NCBI GenBank assembly: GCA_003151655.1
Contig: PLYB01000131.1
Span: 1,085 to 8,718, forward strand
Direction: 5' to 3'
Origin: Gallionellaceae bacterium
GTDB taxonomy: Bacteria > Pseudomonadota > Gammaproteobacteria > Burkholderiales > Gallionellaceae
DNA length: 7,634 nt
In this document: one piece after another, positions 1 through 6,394 of the stretch
Layout of the letters: every line of letters begins with the position of its first letter
Numbering within the stretch: the stretch's first letter is position 1
Translations under genes and position numbers: made by a program
The notes under the pieces: generated by a model
The model's database searches: none
Told to the model about the DNA's origin: nothing
The model's input: the letters and a program-made list of their open reading frames with translations, nothing else

Positions 1-7
1 AATCAAA

Positions 8-994
8 TCAAGCCAGCTTCTTCGCTAAATCCTCAGCCCTCGGATGGTAATACCGGGCCAGCATTGCGGCGGTTTTATGTCCGGTGATCTTCATGAGTTC
101 GTGCATGTGAAATTTATCGGCCAAGCGCGAACAGGCTTCATGCCGCAGATCGTGAAACCTTAAATCCTCGATGCCGGTGCGAGCGCAGGCGCGTGTCCAC
201 GTCTTATTAAAACTGTCTGCTGCTGTCCATCTGTAAAACACTCTTCCGCTGATGTGTCGAGGCAGCGACTTCAAAGATTTAAAAGCATCAATAGCTAGAC
301 TGGATAACGGGATTGACCTATCCTCACCATTCTTCGTGTCCAGAAGCTGCGCCGTTCTTTTATCCAAATTAACATGCTTCCACTGGAGGTCAATCAACTC
401 TCCGAGCCGAGCCGCCGTTTCAATCCCGACTATCACGATTGCCTCAAGTTCTGGACTGGAATCCTGGCATGCATATAGTAGATATTTTTCTTCCGTTCCT
501 ACGAGCCGCCTTTCCCGTCCTTTGGGTTCTGTTGGGCGCTTGACGTTGATGCATGGATTGACCGCAACGGGAATGCCCCATTCCTTCCCTGCCAAGTCGA
601 TTATCTTTGAAAGCAGGTTGATTTCTTTTTTGACCGTGGACTCTGCAACAGTTTTTAACCTGGTATCTCGATATTTGCTAATCATCTCGCTTGTGACGCT
701 GGAGAGCGCATACTCGCCAAAAACGGGCTCTAGGGCGTTCAGTGCTGGGCTGACGTGCTTGCCGCTCAACCCCGGCATTACATCCTTCCTGTACGTCGCT
801 ATGAGTTCGCTAACGGTGTTTCTCTCTGCCTTTGTCCGGTCAAAGAACAGACCGCGCTCAATAGCGACCTCAGTTTCTTTTGCCCACCGCTCTGCATCAT
901 CCCGATAGGTAAAGGTTCTGCGCTGGGGTGGATGCCCTTTTTTTCTGACTTCCGCTTGCCACTGCAAATCACCACGTTTTCGAATCGCTGCCAT
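8..994 (-). CDS. Tyrosine recombinase / phage-type integrase
   Basis: This 328-residue site-specific recombinase most likely integrates and excises the element whose end is in this window. The N-terminal ~55 residues are basic and resemble an arm-type DNA-binding domain. Residues ~60-150 fit the SAM-like core-binding domain. Residues ~165-328 form the catalytic domain. The expected active-site residues are visible: R196 in the AARLGEL motif, a probable K221, H281 and R284 in HDLRH, H306 in ITGH, and the nucleophile Y315 in the ARYYH motif. Length and motif spacing are normal, so the enzyme looks intact. The start at 994 is supported by an AGGAAA ribosome-binding site (1001-1006) six bases upstream. 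The gene reads away from the attachment site only ~90 bp from its 5' end, the usual int-att arrangement. No excisionase gene is visible in the window. Confidence 0.95.
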   Translation of the reverse strand: MAAIRKRGDLQWQAEVRKKGHPPQRRTFTYRDDAERWAKETEVAIERGLFFDRTKAERNTVSELIATYRKDVMPGLSGKHVSPALNALEPVFGEYALSSVTSEMISKYRDTRLKTVAESTVKKEINLLSKIIDLAGKEWGIPVAVNPCINVKRPTEPKGRERRLVGTEEKYLLYACQDSSPELEAIVIVGIETAARLGELIDLQWKHVNLDKRTAQLLDTKNGEDRSIPLSSLAIDAFKSLKSLPRHISGRVFYRWTAADSFNKTWTRACARTGIEDLRFHDLRHEACSRLADKFHMHELMKITGHKTAAMLARYYHPRAEDLAKKLA

Positions 995-1010
995 AGTCTT
1001 TTTCCTATCT

Positions 1011-1032
1011 AGTGCGTCAAGAGTGCGTCAAG
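1011..1032. repeat. Two perfect tandem copies of an 11-bp sequence before int
   Basis: The sequence AGTGCGTCAAG occurs twice with no spacer, at 1011-1021 and 1022-1032. On the minus strand each copy reads CTTGACGCACT. The pair lies between the integrase start codon and the tRNA attachment site and overlaps the -10 box and likely transcription start of the proposed int promoter. Tandem short direct repeats beside an attachment core are typical arm-type binding sites for an integrase or for an excisionase/repressor. That role is inferred from position. Confidence 0.8.
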
Positions 1033-1058
1033 AATAGCAAAGTGAGGCTTAAAGTCAA
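1031..1058 (-). promoter_or_regulatory. Probable promoter of the integrase gene
   Basis: On the minus strand TTGACT (1058 down to 1053) and TATTCT (1036 down to 1031) are separated by 16 bp. They match the sigma-70 -35 and -10 consensus at five and four of six positions. Transcription would begin near 1024 and give a leader of about 30 bases before the integrase ATG at 994. The -10 box overlaps the second copy of the tandem repeat, so a protein bound there could repress int. Confidence 0.5.
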
Positions 1059-1081
1059 TTAGTATATAGCGTGTCCATCGC

Positions 1082-1127
1082 CCTTGTAAGCGGTAGGTCG
1101 ACAGTTCGAGTCTGTCAAGCGGCACCA
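1082..1127 (+). other. Attachment site: 3' remnant of tRNA-Thr(TGT)
   Basis: This is the 3' part of a tRNA gene. It contains an anticodon loop CTTGTAA (1083-1089, anticodon TGT at 1085-1087), the 3' anticodon strand GCGGT (1090-1094) and variable loop AGGTC (1095-1099). A perfect T arm follows, with GACAG (1100-1104), loop TTCGAGT (1105-1111) and CTGTC (1112-1116). The acceptor strand AAGCGGC (1117-1123), discriminator A1124 and CCA (1125-1127) complete it. Upstream of 1082 there is no matching anticodon strand, D arm or 5' acceptor, so this is not a functional tRNA. The break falls at the edge of the anticodon loop, a known crossover position for tyrosine integrases that target tRNA genes. 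The intact copy, with a 5' acceptor strand expected to be GCCGCTT, should sit at the far end of the element. Confidence 0.85.
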
Positions 1128-1138
1128 TTCAAAAAAAT

Positions 1139-1177
1139 AATACCGGGTTAAGGTTCAAGAGGCCTTAACCCGGTATT
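1139..1177. terminator. Perfect 15-bp hairpin, bidirectional terminator candidate
   Basis: AATACCGGGTTAAGG (1139-1153) pairs perfectly with CCTTAACCCGGTATT (1163-1177) around a 9-base loop. On the plus strand it is followed by GTTTCGTT, a modest U-rich tail, and lies 12 bases after the tRNA CCA end. This suggests it was the terminator of the original tRNA-Thr gene. On the minus strand the stem is followed by ATTTTTTT (complement of 1131-1138), a better intrinsic tail. It therefore probably works in both directions and insulates the element end from the operon at 1296. Confidence 0.8.
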
Positions 1178-1295
1178 GTTTCGTTCGTCATCCTTTCGCT
1201 TGCTCAGCGTGGTAAAGTCTGGTGCAATACAGTTCCGCTCTGCGGGCTTTCAACAGGGCGGTCAAATGATCTGAAGATATTTTTTCGGAGGCTAG

Positions 1296-2705
1296 ATGCA
1301 AATTCTAAAAGCTATGACAGTAGGTATGGTGGCTTTAAGCTTTGTCGCACTAAGCGCGCAAGGTGCTGATGAGCAGGATGCTGACGAAAAGGTTCGTTCT
1401 GTATTTGTAAAGCTGCTATCTCCAAAAAAGATAGAAAATACCCCCGCATATGAAAAACTGTTAGCCGATGCGGAAGCATTGCTGAATAGCGGCAAGCCTG
1501 CCGAGGCGTATGCGCTACTTGAGCCCATGGACTTTGACTATTCCGGCAATATGCGTTTTGACTATTTGCTGGGCATAGCGGCGTTAGACGGCGGGCATCC
1601 TGATAAAGCCACATTAGCGTTGGAACGTGTTTTAGCGGTTGATCCCAATTTTGCGGGAGCGCGTTTGGATATGGCGCGCGCTTACTTTCATCTGGGTGAC
1701 TTGCCGAGAGCAAAAATCGAATTCATCGCGGTAATGAAACAAGAACCTCCCGAAGCCGCGCGCATAACCATTGAAAAATATTTAAATGCGATAGCCGCAG
1801 CGGAGCAGGCCAAGAAAACGCATTATTCCGGCTATGTTCAGGCTGCGCTCGGGCGCGATAGCAACGTTAATTATTCTCCCAGCCAGTCGCAAATTGCTGT
1901 GCCTGCCCTGGATAATCTTGTGTTTACGCTTAGTCCCTCCAATTTGCAGACACCGGACAATTACTATACTTCGGGGGGCGGGGGCGAGGTGAATCGAAGT
2001 TTTACAGATACGTGGGGAGCGTACGGCGGTGTCGATTTGCAGAAACGTGGCAACAGCAGCATGACTGCTTTTGATTCCAGTAGTCTGGACACGCATGCCG
2101 GTGTGGTGCTAACTTATGGAAAAGATAATTTTAGATTCGGGGGGACGTTTGGCGAAAGTACTTTGGCAGAGCTCGCTTATCGAAACTCAGCCGGATTGAC
2201 GGGAGATTGGCGACATAGTTTCAGCCAAAATGAGCAGCTCAGTGTTTTTGCTCAATATGGCGGTAATCGTTTTGTGCAAAGCGCAATGCAGATAAATGAT
2301 TTTGATCTGGCGGTTATTGGTGCGGGGATGCAGCATATTTTTGCTGATGGTAAAACAGTATTGTTCGGCAGTCTCAATTGGAGTTACGAGCACACCATAA
2401 ATGATCGGGCTGATGGAAATAAGACCGGATATGGCTTGCGCGTGGGCGGGCAAATGCCAATTAATGGATCTGTTGATGCCTATGCCAATACGGGCTATCA
2501 GTTGGGGCGGTATGACAAAGACAATGTGGCTTTTTTAACAGCGCGTAGTGACGCGCAGTATGATGTTGCCGCCGGGGGAAATTGGCATTTCGCCAAACTC
2601 TGGACGATGCGCCCGCAAGTCGTTTACGCAAGTAATAATTCAAATATTCCTATATACGGATTCAACCGTCTTGATGCATCCATTAGTGTGCGTCGAGATT
2701 TTTGA
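1296..2705 (+). CDS. Slam-like (type XI secretion, DUF560) outer-membrane protein
   Basis: This 469-residue protein is predicted to be the outer-membrane translocator for the large protein encoded downstream. Residues 1-23 look like a Sec signal peptide, with cleavage likely after AQG. Residues ~55-152 hold about three TPR-like helix pairs, seen in segments such as LLGIAALDGGHPDKA and ARAYFHLGDLPRAK. From ~177 to the end the sequence alternates in beta-barrel fashion. It opens with GYVQAALGRDSNVNY and ends in a terminal Phe (SVRRDF), the usual C-terminal signal of outer-membrane barrels. TPR plus a ~290-residue barrel in ~470 residues is the architecture of Slam proteins, which move surface lipoproteins or soluble cargo across the outer membrane. 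The start is supported by GGAGG (1287-1291) four bases before ATG. No convincing promoter was found in 1178-1295. The next gene begins 44 bp after the stop, consistent with an operon. It could instead be another TPR-barrel porin; family assignment is from architecture and remembered motifs. Confidence 0.75.
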   Translation: MQILKAMTVGMVALSFVALSAQGADEQDADEKVRSVFVKLLSPKKIENTPAYEKLLADAEALLNSGKPAEAYALLEPMDFDYSGNMRFDYLLGIAALDGGHPDKATLALERVLAVDPNFAGARLDMARAYFHLGDLPRAKIEFIAVMKQEPPEAARITIEKYLNAIAAAEQAKKTHYSGYVQAALGRDSNVNYSPSQSQIAVPALDNLVFTLSPSNLQTPDNYYTSGGGGEVNRSFTDTWGAYGGVDLQKRGNSSMTAFDSSSLDTHAGVVLTYGKDNFRFGGTFGESTLAELAYRNSAGLTGDWRHSFSQNEQLSVFAQYGGNRFVQSAMQINDFDLAVIGAGMQHIFADGKTVLFGSLNWSYEHTINDRADGNKTGYGLRVGGQMPINGSVDAYANTGYQLGRYDKDNVAFLTARSDAQYDVAAGGNWHFAKLWTMRPQVVYASNNSNIPIYGFNRLDASISVRRDF

Positions 2706-2749
2706 TTGGGAATATTAAATTGGTAAGTTTATAAGTCAGGAGTTTGACG

Positions 2750-5700
2750 ATGAATACCACCAAATTATTTAGTGTGCTGGGCGTTGCAATATTCGCCCTG
2801 ATTTTATCAAGCCAAGCAGCCTACGCGGCAGTTGCAGGCAGGGTTCAGTTCGTCATTGGAAATGTGCAGATCACCAATGAAGCGGGTAATACGCACCCCC
2901 TGAAAAAGGGGGACTCGGTCAATGAAGGTGATGCCGTGTCCACGGCGACTTCGTCATCTGCCCAGATCAAAATGCAGGACGGTGGATTTATCGCTATCCG
3001 CCCAGAAACCCAAATGAAGTTTGATAAATTCGTATTCAATGGCACTCAAGATGGCGAGGAGCGGAGTTCTCTTTCGCTGTTAAAAGGCGGGTTCCGTGCG
3101 GTTACCGGCCTTATAGGTCAAAAAAATAAGCAGAATTACAAAATCACTACTACTGTGGCTACGATTGGTATTCGCGGAACAGACCATGAGACATTCTTCG
3201 TGCCGGTAGGCAATGCTCTGGTTCCGGCTGGAGCCTACAGCAAAGTGAATGTGGGAGAAACTACGCTGACTACCAGTCGTGGCACGGTTAATGTATTGCC
3301 CAACCAAATGGGATTCGCCGGTAGCATGAATGATGTGCCCAAAGTGGTTCCGGTTAATACCCATATTTTTACTGTTGCGGCGGCACCGACCAAGACCATT
3401 AAGGAAAGTAAAGCGGAAAAAGAAAAGCAATCGGATTCGTCTAAGCAGGGGGGGAAACAAGGAGACAAACAAGGAGATAAGCAGGGGGATAAGCAGGGGG
3501 ATAAGCAGGGGGATAAGCAGGGGGAACAACAAGCGGGCAAGCAGGAGGCAAAACAGGACGCGTCACCCGCTAACGGAAGTGAAAGCCGTGCTGCTGCGAA
3601 CTCGAACTCAGGCTCAGATGCTGGTTCTGCTACAGGTTCCAGCTCAAGCGCAAGTACTACCACCAGCGATCCGACTGCGATTCGCACTGAAATTGGAGAT
3701 AGTGCGCCCTTGCTCAACATCAATTCGCCAACAGGCGGCTTTGCACCATTGATGGCACAGTTCCAATCAACGTTTAACGCGCCTCAATTAATAGTGCCGG
3801 TTGTTCTGAGCAATGCGCTAACCGGATCGACATTGAATGTTACGACTCAATCAAATACGCAGGGAGGTGTTGCGACTACATTGACTGGCGCATCGATTTT
3901 CTCGGCGGCTTACGCAGCGAATCATGTTGCCGTGGAGTCAACGAACTTCAATACACAGGGGTCTCTGGTTGCTCAATCCAGTCTGGTTTATGTTACCGGC
4001 GCGGCGGGAGGTAATTCATCCAGTGGTGCGCTGTCATCTTATACAGACCAAAATATCGGCGGTGGCTCAAATTGGACATTCGTCTCAACGATTACAGGAG
4101 GGACTGCAAGCAGTTTCAATGCTCCTTCATTTGCTTCGACCGGGATTCAGTACGGTTCATGGACAGGTTATACCGGACAAAGTTATACCAATACCTTTTC
4201 ATTGGGGGGGACAAAAAACGGAAATCAGAACTCATGGATGTATGCCCCCCAAGGATATATTGATGCTGCATATTTAGCCACGTCGGGCGGGGTAGCATCG
4301 GGTACTGCCATGTATGGAACTTTCACTTATCAGATGGATGGGGGGAATGCGCCGCGAAATCAAAATACGGGTGCGACAGGAACCCTTACGAGTGCATCTA
4401 TCACGGCTGATTTTACAACCATGAAAGTGAACGCGAGTTTAGGAATAACCATGGCAGGTAATGATAAATGGGGTGCCAGTGTGAGCAACCAATCGATCTC
4501 TGCTGTTGGCGGAGGGGCGTTTTACGGTTATACCAGTACAGGGGCGGGAGTATCGAATACCTTGTCGGTGACCCACGGTGTCGGTACTGCCGCAACAACT
4601 TGTACTACGTGTTCGGGCAACTTGAGCGGCATGTTTACGGGGCAGAATTTTTCCGGAGCGATGCTTGCATACAATCTGTTCGACAGCTTACAAGGGAGCT
4701 CTGTAGTCGGCGATGCCGCGTTGACCCGAGCCGGTACCGTTGGTACCATTGCAAATGGTACGCCGGCCCCGACAGGAATGACCGTAATCGATAATGGGTT
4801 TGGTTCTCTCGTGACCTATTCTTCTGCAACAGTTACCACCTCGGGCAATGTGTTGACGCAATATGGCACGAGCTCAAACGGGGTTACGGTCAGTTGCCCG
4901 ACTTGTACGGCATCTGCATCAACCAGCGGCATTTACTATGGTACTTGGACGGCAGGAACTTATTCGTCCACCTACAGCAGTGCATCTATGGGGGCGAGCG
5001 GCTCGTCGAACTCGTCCACTCCAATTTACTGGATCACCGGGCCGGAGGCCGGCCCCCTTTACCTGCCACAAGCACTCGTCGGCACGGCCAGCTATGCGCT
5101 GGATGCAGGTCAAGTGACTAATTATGCCGGCGTGGCCGGAGCAGTAAATGGGACTACTGCGCTGGCGGTGAATTTTACCAAGCAAACGGTAGGGATAAAT
5201 TTGGATGCGACTATTTCCGGGCACACGTGGAATGCCAAAACCATAGCCGGTAGCGAAGCGCCTTTGATGGGGAATCAAGGGATAGGTGGTGGGGCTTTCC
5301 ATGCCGTCAGCACTGGTGGTACAGGAAACGGCGGGAGCAATAATAATTCCGGCTTGCTGAGCATCACCGTGGATGGAAGTTCTACCACGTCTAATTCCGG
5401 CACTATCAATGGCCAACTTACCGGTAGCGGGCTGACCGGAGCAATTATTAGCTTTAACTTGGGCGGCTGCACAGCTACGTTTGCCTACTGTGACACTCTC
5501 AACGGGGTGGCAGCATTCGTCGGCACGGCTCAGAATATCAATACCCCGTATCGTGCTGTCTTGGCCTCAACTTACGATTCCACTACGTTGGTGCCTATAC
5601 TCGGTTTTTATGCCAACAGTCCGTCTCGTATCAGTCAGGATGCGGCGGGTAATCTTACCCAGTTTGATACTCAGTCGGTGAATGGAAATAGCAATAATGT

Positions 5701-6289
5701 AACAATCACGAGTAGCGGAAGTACGCTAACGGATCAGGGTTCGGATCCTGTAACCGGTATTAGCTGGGGGCGCTGGGCGGGAGGAACACTGAATGTTACC
5801 AATCGCGCAAGCGGGGTCGTGACTTCGACCGCACTGGCAGGTAGCTTGCACTGGATCGCCGAACCCGTATCAACCACTGCTGTAACCTTGCCTATAACCG
5901 GAACCTATGCTTACACACTTGCCGGTGGCACAAGGCCAACCGATAACTTGGGCAACGTCGGAACTTTGAATTCGGCGACAGTGTCGGCTAACTTCAACGC
6001 GCAAACCGTAAACTTGGGGGTGAATGCCACGGTTAACGGGGCAACGCTGAATGCGACCGGAACCAATGCGCCTATCATTCAAAATACTGCTTTCTATGCT
6101 TCCAGTCAGGAACCTGCAAGCAGCTCGTCCTATTTGACGGTGAAATGTTCTGGCGCAACATGCGGTAGCACGACCGGAGGTACTGTGATCGGCAAGTTCA
6201 CCGGTGCGGGGGCGACCGGGGTTGCGATGTCTTATGGCCTGCAAAATGGCACATCGGTGGTGAGTGGAGTTGCGGCATTGCATCGGTGA
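2750..6289 (+). CDS. Large exported FecR-domain protein with three TbpB-like barrel units
   Basis: This 1179-residue protein is predicted to be exported and carried to the surface or outside by its neighbour at 1296. I chose the ATG at 2750 because AGGAG (2738-2742) lies seven bases before it; an in-frame TTG at 2744 is too close to that site. Residues 1-26 form a Sec signal peptide with an AYA cleavage site and no lipobox cysteine. Residues ~30-190 resemble a FecR domain (GRVQFVIGNV near the start; ATIGIRGTDHE near 138-148). A KQGD repeat linker (~232-259) and a Ser/Thr/Gly-rich stretch (to ~310) follow. Three diverged units make up the rest, each with a G-I-x-[YW]-G-x-W opening, a GTxxY strand, a GGAF-like strand and an ending like GxFTGxxxxGAxxxYxL. 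These resemble TbpB-type barrels. The eight cysteines form four close pairs. No sigma factor or anti-sigma transmembrane helix accompanies the FecR domain. The ligand is unknown. Confidence 0.7.
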   Translation: MNTTKLFSVLGVAIFALILSSQAAYAAVAGRVQFVIGNVQITNEAGNTHPLKKGDSVNEGDAVSTATSSSAQIKMQDGGFIAIRPETQMKFDKFVFNGTQDGEERSSLSLLKGGFRAVTGLIGQKNKQNYKITTTVATIGIRGTDHETFFVPVGNALVPAGAYSKVNVGETTLTTSRGTVNVLPNQMGFAGSMNDVPKVVPVNTHIFTVAAAPTKTIKESKAEKEKQSDSSKQGGKQGDKQGDKQGDKQGDKQGDKQGEQQAGKQEAKQDASPANGSESRAAANSNSGSDAGSATGSSSSASTTTSDPTAIRTEIGDSAPLLNINSPTGGFAPLMAQFQSTFNAPQLIVPVVLSNALTGSTLNVTTQSNTQGGVATTLTGASIFSAAYAANHVAVESTNFNTQGSLVAQSSLVYVTGAAGGNSSSGALSSYTDQNIGGGSNWTFVSTITGGTASSFNAPSFASTGIQYGSWTGYTGQSYTNTFSLGGTKNGNQNSWMYAPQGYIDAAYLATSGGVASGTAMYGTFTYQMDGGNAPRNQNTGATGTLTSASITADFTTMKVNASLGITMAGNDKWGASVSNQSISAVGGGAFYGYTSTGAGVSNTLSVTHGVGTAATTCTTCSGNLSGMFTGQNFSGAMLAYNLFDSLQGSSVVGDAALTRAGTVGTIANGTPAPTGMTVIDNGFGSLVTYSSATVTTSGNVLTQYGTSSNGVTVSCPTCTASASTSGIYYGTWTAGTYSSTYSSASMGASGSSNSSTPIYWITGPEAGPLYLPQALVGTASYALDAGQVTNYAGVAGAVNGTTALAVNFTKQTVGINLDATISGHTWNAKTIAGSEAPLMGNQGIGGGAFHAVSTGGTGNGGSNNNSGLLSITVDGSSTTSNSGTINGQLTGSGLTGAIISFNLGGCTATFAYCDTLNGVAAFVGTAQNINTPYRAVLASTYDSTTLVPILGFYANSPSRISQDAAGNLTQFDTQSVNGNSNNVTITSSGSTLTDQGSDPVTGISWGRWAGGTLNVTNRASGVVTSTALAGSLHWIAEPVSTTAVTLPITGTYAYTLAGGTRPTDNLGNVGTLNSATVSANFNAQTVNLGVNATVNGATLNATGTNAPIIQNTAFYASSQEPASSSSYLTVKCSGATCGSTTGGTVIGKFTGAGATGVAMSYGLQNGTSVVSGVAALHR
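3443..3526 (+). repeat. Seven-copy 12-bp in-frame repeat encoding KQGD
   Basis: Seven consecutive 12-bp units encode KQGG, KQGD five times, then KQGE. Units 4 to 6 (3479-3514) are identical AAGCAGGGGGAT copies. Units 2 and 3 use synonymous AAACAAGGAGA(C/T), and the first contains a G7 run (3448-3454). The repeat forms a charged flexible linker between the FecR domain and the rest of the protein. The identical core suggests recent copy-number change, which would preserve frame because the unit is a multiple of three. Confidence 0.95.
4142..4729 (+). repeat. Barrel-like repeat unit 1 of the large exported protein
   Basis: It opens with GIQYGSW and contains GTFTYQMDGG, a GGGAFYGYT strand and SGNLSGMFTGQNFSGAM, ending near VVGDAALTR. 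The same ordered landmarks recur in units 2 and 3, so the three are diverged copies of one domain. A CX2C pair lies just before the SGNLSG segment. The beta-rich, Gly/Thr-rich pattern fits a small TbpB-type barrel; the fold is inferred. Confidence 0.65.
4928..5533 (+). repeat. Barrel-like repeat unit 2 of the large exported protein
   Basis: It opens with GIYYGTW and contains GTASYALDAG, ATISGHTW, GGGAFHAVS and SGTINGQLTGSGLTGAI, ending near NGVAAFVGTAQ. A CX6C pair lies after the TGAIISFNL strand, a different place from unit 1. It is preceded by a ~65-residue linker that itself carries a CX2C pair, perhaps a handle-like domain. Confidence 0.65.
5756..6286 (+). repeat. Barrel-like repeat unit 3, C-terminal
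   Basis: It opens with GISWGRW and contains GTYAYTLAGG, ATVNGATL, NTAFYASS and GGTVIGKFTGAGATGVAM, ending at VSGVAALHR, the protein C-terminus. A CX4C pair lies before the GKFTG strand. Being C-terminal, this unit would be the most direct equivalent of the barrel that Slam-type translocators recognise in known cargo; that is an inference. Confidence 0.65.
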
Positions 6290-6394
6290 TTTTTGTTCGC
6301 CGTTGCACTTTCTTCCGCATCATTTAATTAAATTCGGTAATATTGACGCTGTTTCGCGCCAGTGGTTGGTGCGTTGTGATGAAAAAGGGGACGT

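Larger units (their letters stand above)
1..1127. mobile_element. Right-hand end of a tRNA-Thr-integrated element
   Basis: The segment carries a complete integrase gene reading leftward, a short regulatory stretch, and a tRNA 3' remnant at its outer boundary. Together these are the usual end of an integrative genomic island or prophage inserted in a tRNA gene. Only this end is in the window. The cargo genes, the other attachment site and the restored tRNA-Thr should lie to the left of position 1. The boundary is set by where similarity to a tRNA begins (about 1082) and where the CCA end finishes (1127). Whether the element is a phage, an ICE or a defective island cannot be told from here. Confidence 0.75.

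Noticed and set aside
252..1012. Plus-strand open frames of 218 and 85 codons
   Set aside because: They overlap the integrase, which has full catalytic motifs on the minus strand, and have no recognisable features.
1060..1127. A complete tRNA gene
   Set aside because: No D arm, 5' acceptor strand or 5' anticodon strand precedes 1082; only the 3' part is present.
1200..1230. Promoter for the 1296 gene (TTGCTC, 17 bp, TGCAAT)
   Set aside because: The -10 match is poor, so I could not support it above chance.
2744..2749. TTG start codon two codons upstream of the chosen start of the large exported protein
   Set aside because: It lies one base from the AGGAG ribosome-binding site, too close for initiation, while the ATG at 2750 is seven bases away.
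3443..3526. Possible CRISPR-like array
   Set aside because: The units are contiguous 12-mers without spacers and encode an in-frame peptide repeat.
3080..3723. Minus-strand open frames with repetitive Leu/Ile- or Ser/Pro/Cys-rich products
   Set aside because: Their repetitive character is the antisense reading of the KQGD repeat and Ser/Thr linker of the plus-strand gene.
4601..4613. CX2C motif as a haem or metal site
   Set aside because: No following histidine and no nearby conserved ligands; a disulfide is more likely in an exported protein.
4919..5416. Minus-strand open frame of 165 codons
   Set aside because: It is antisense to the barrel-unit region, has no ribosome-binding site I can defend and no domain-like pattern.
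6303..6343. Promoter for sucC (TTGCAC with TAATTA or TAATAT downstream)
   Set aside because: The only well-spaced -10 candidate is a poor match, and the better one is 29 bp away.
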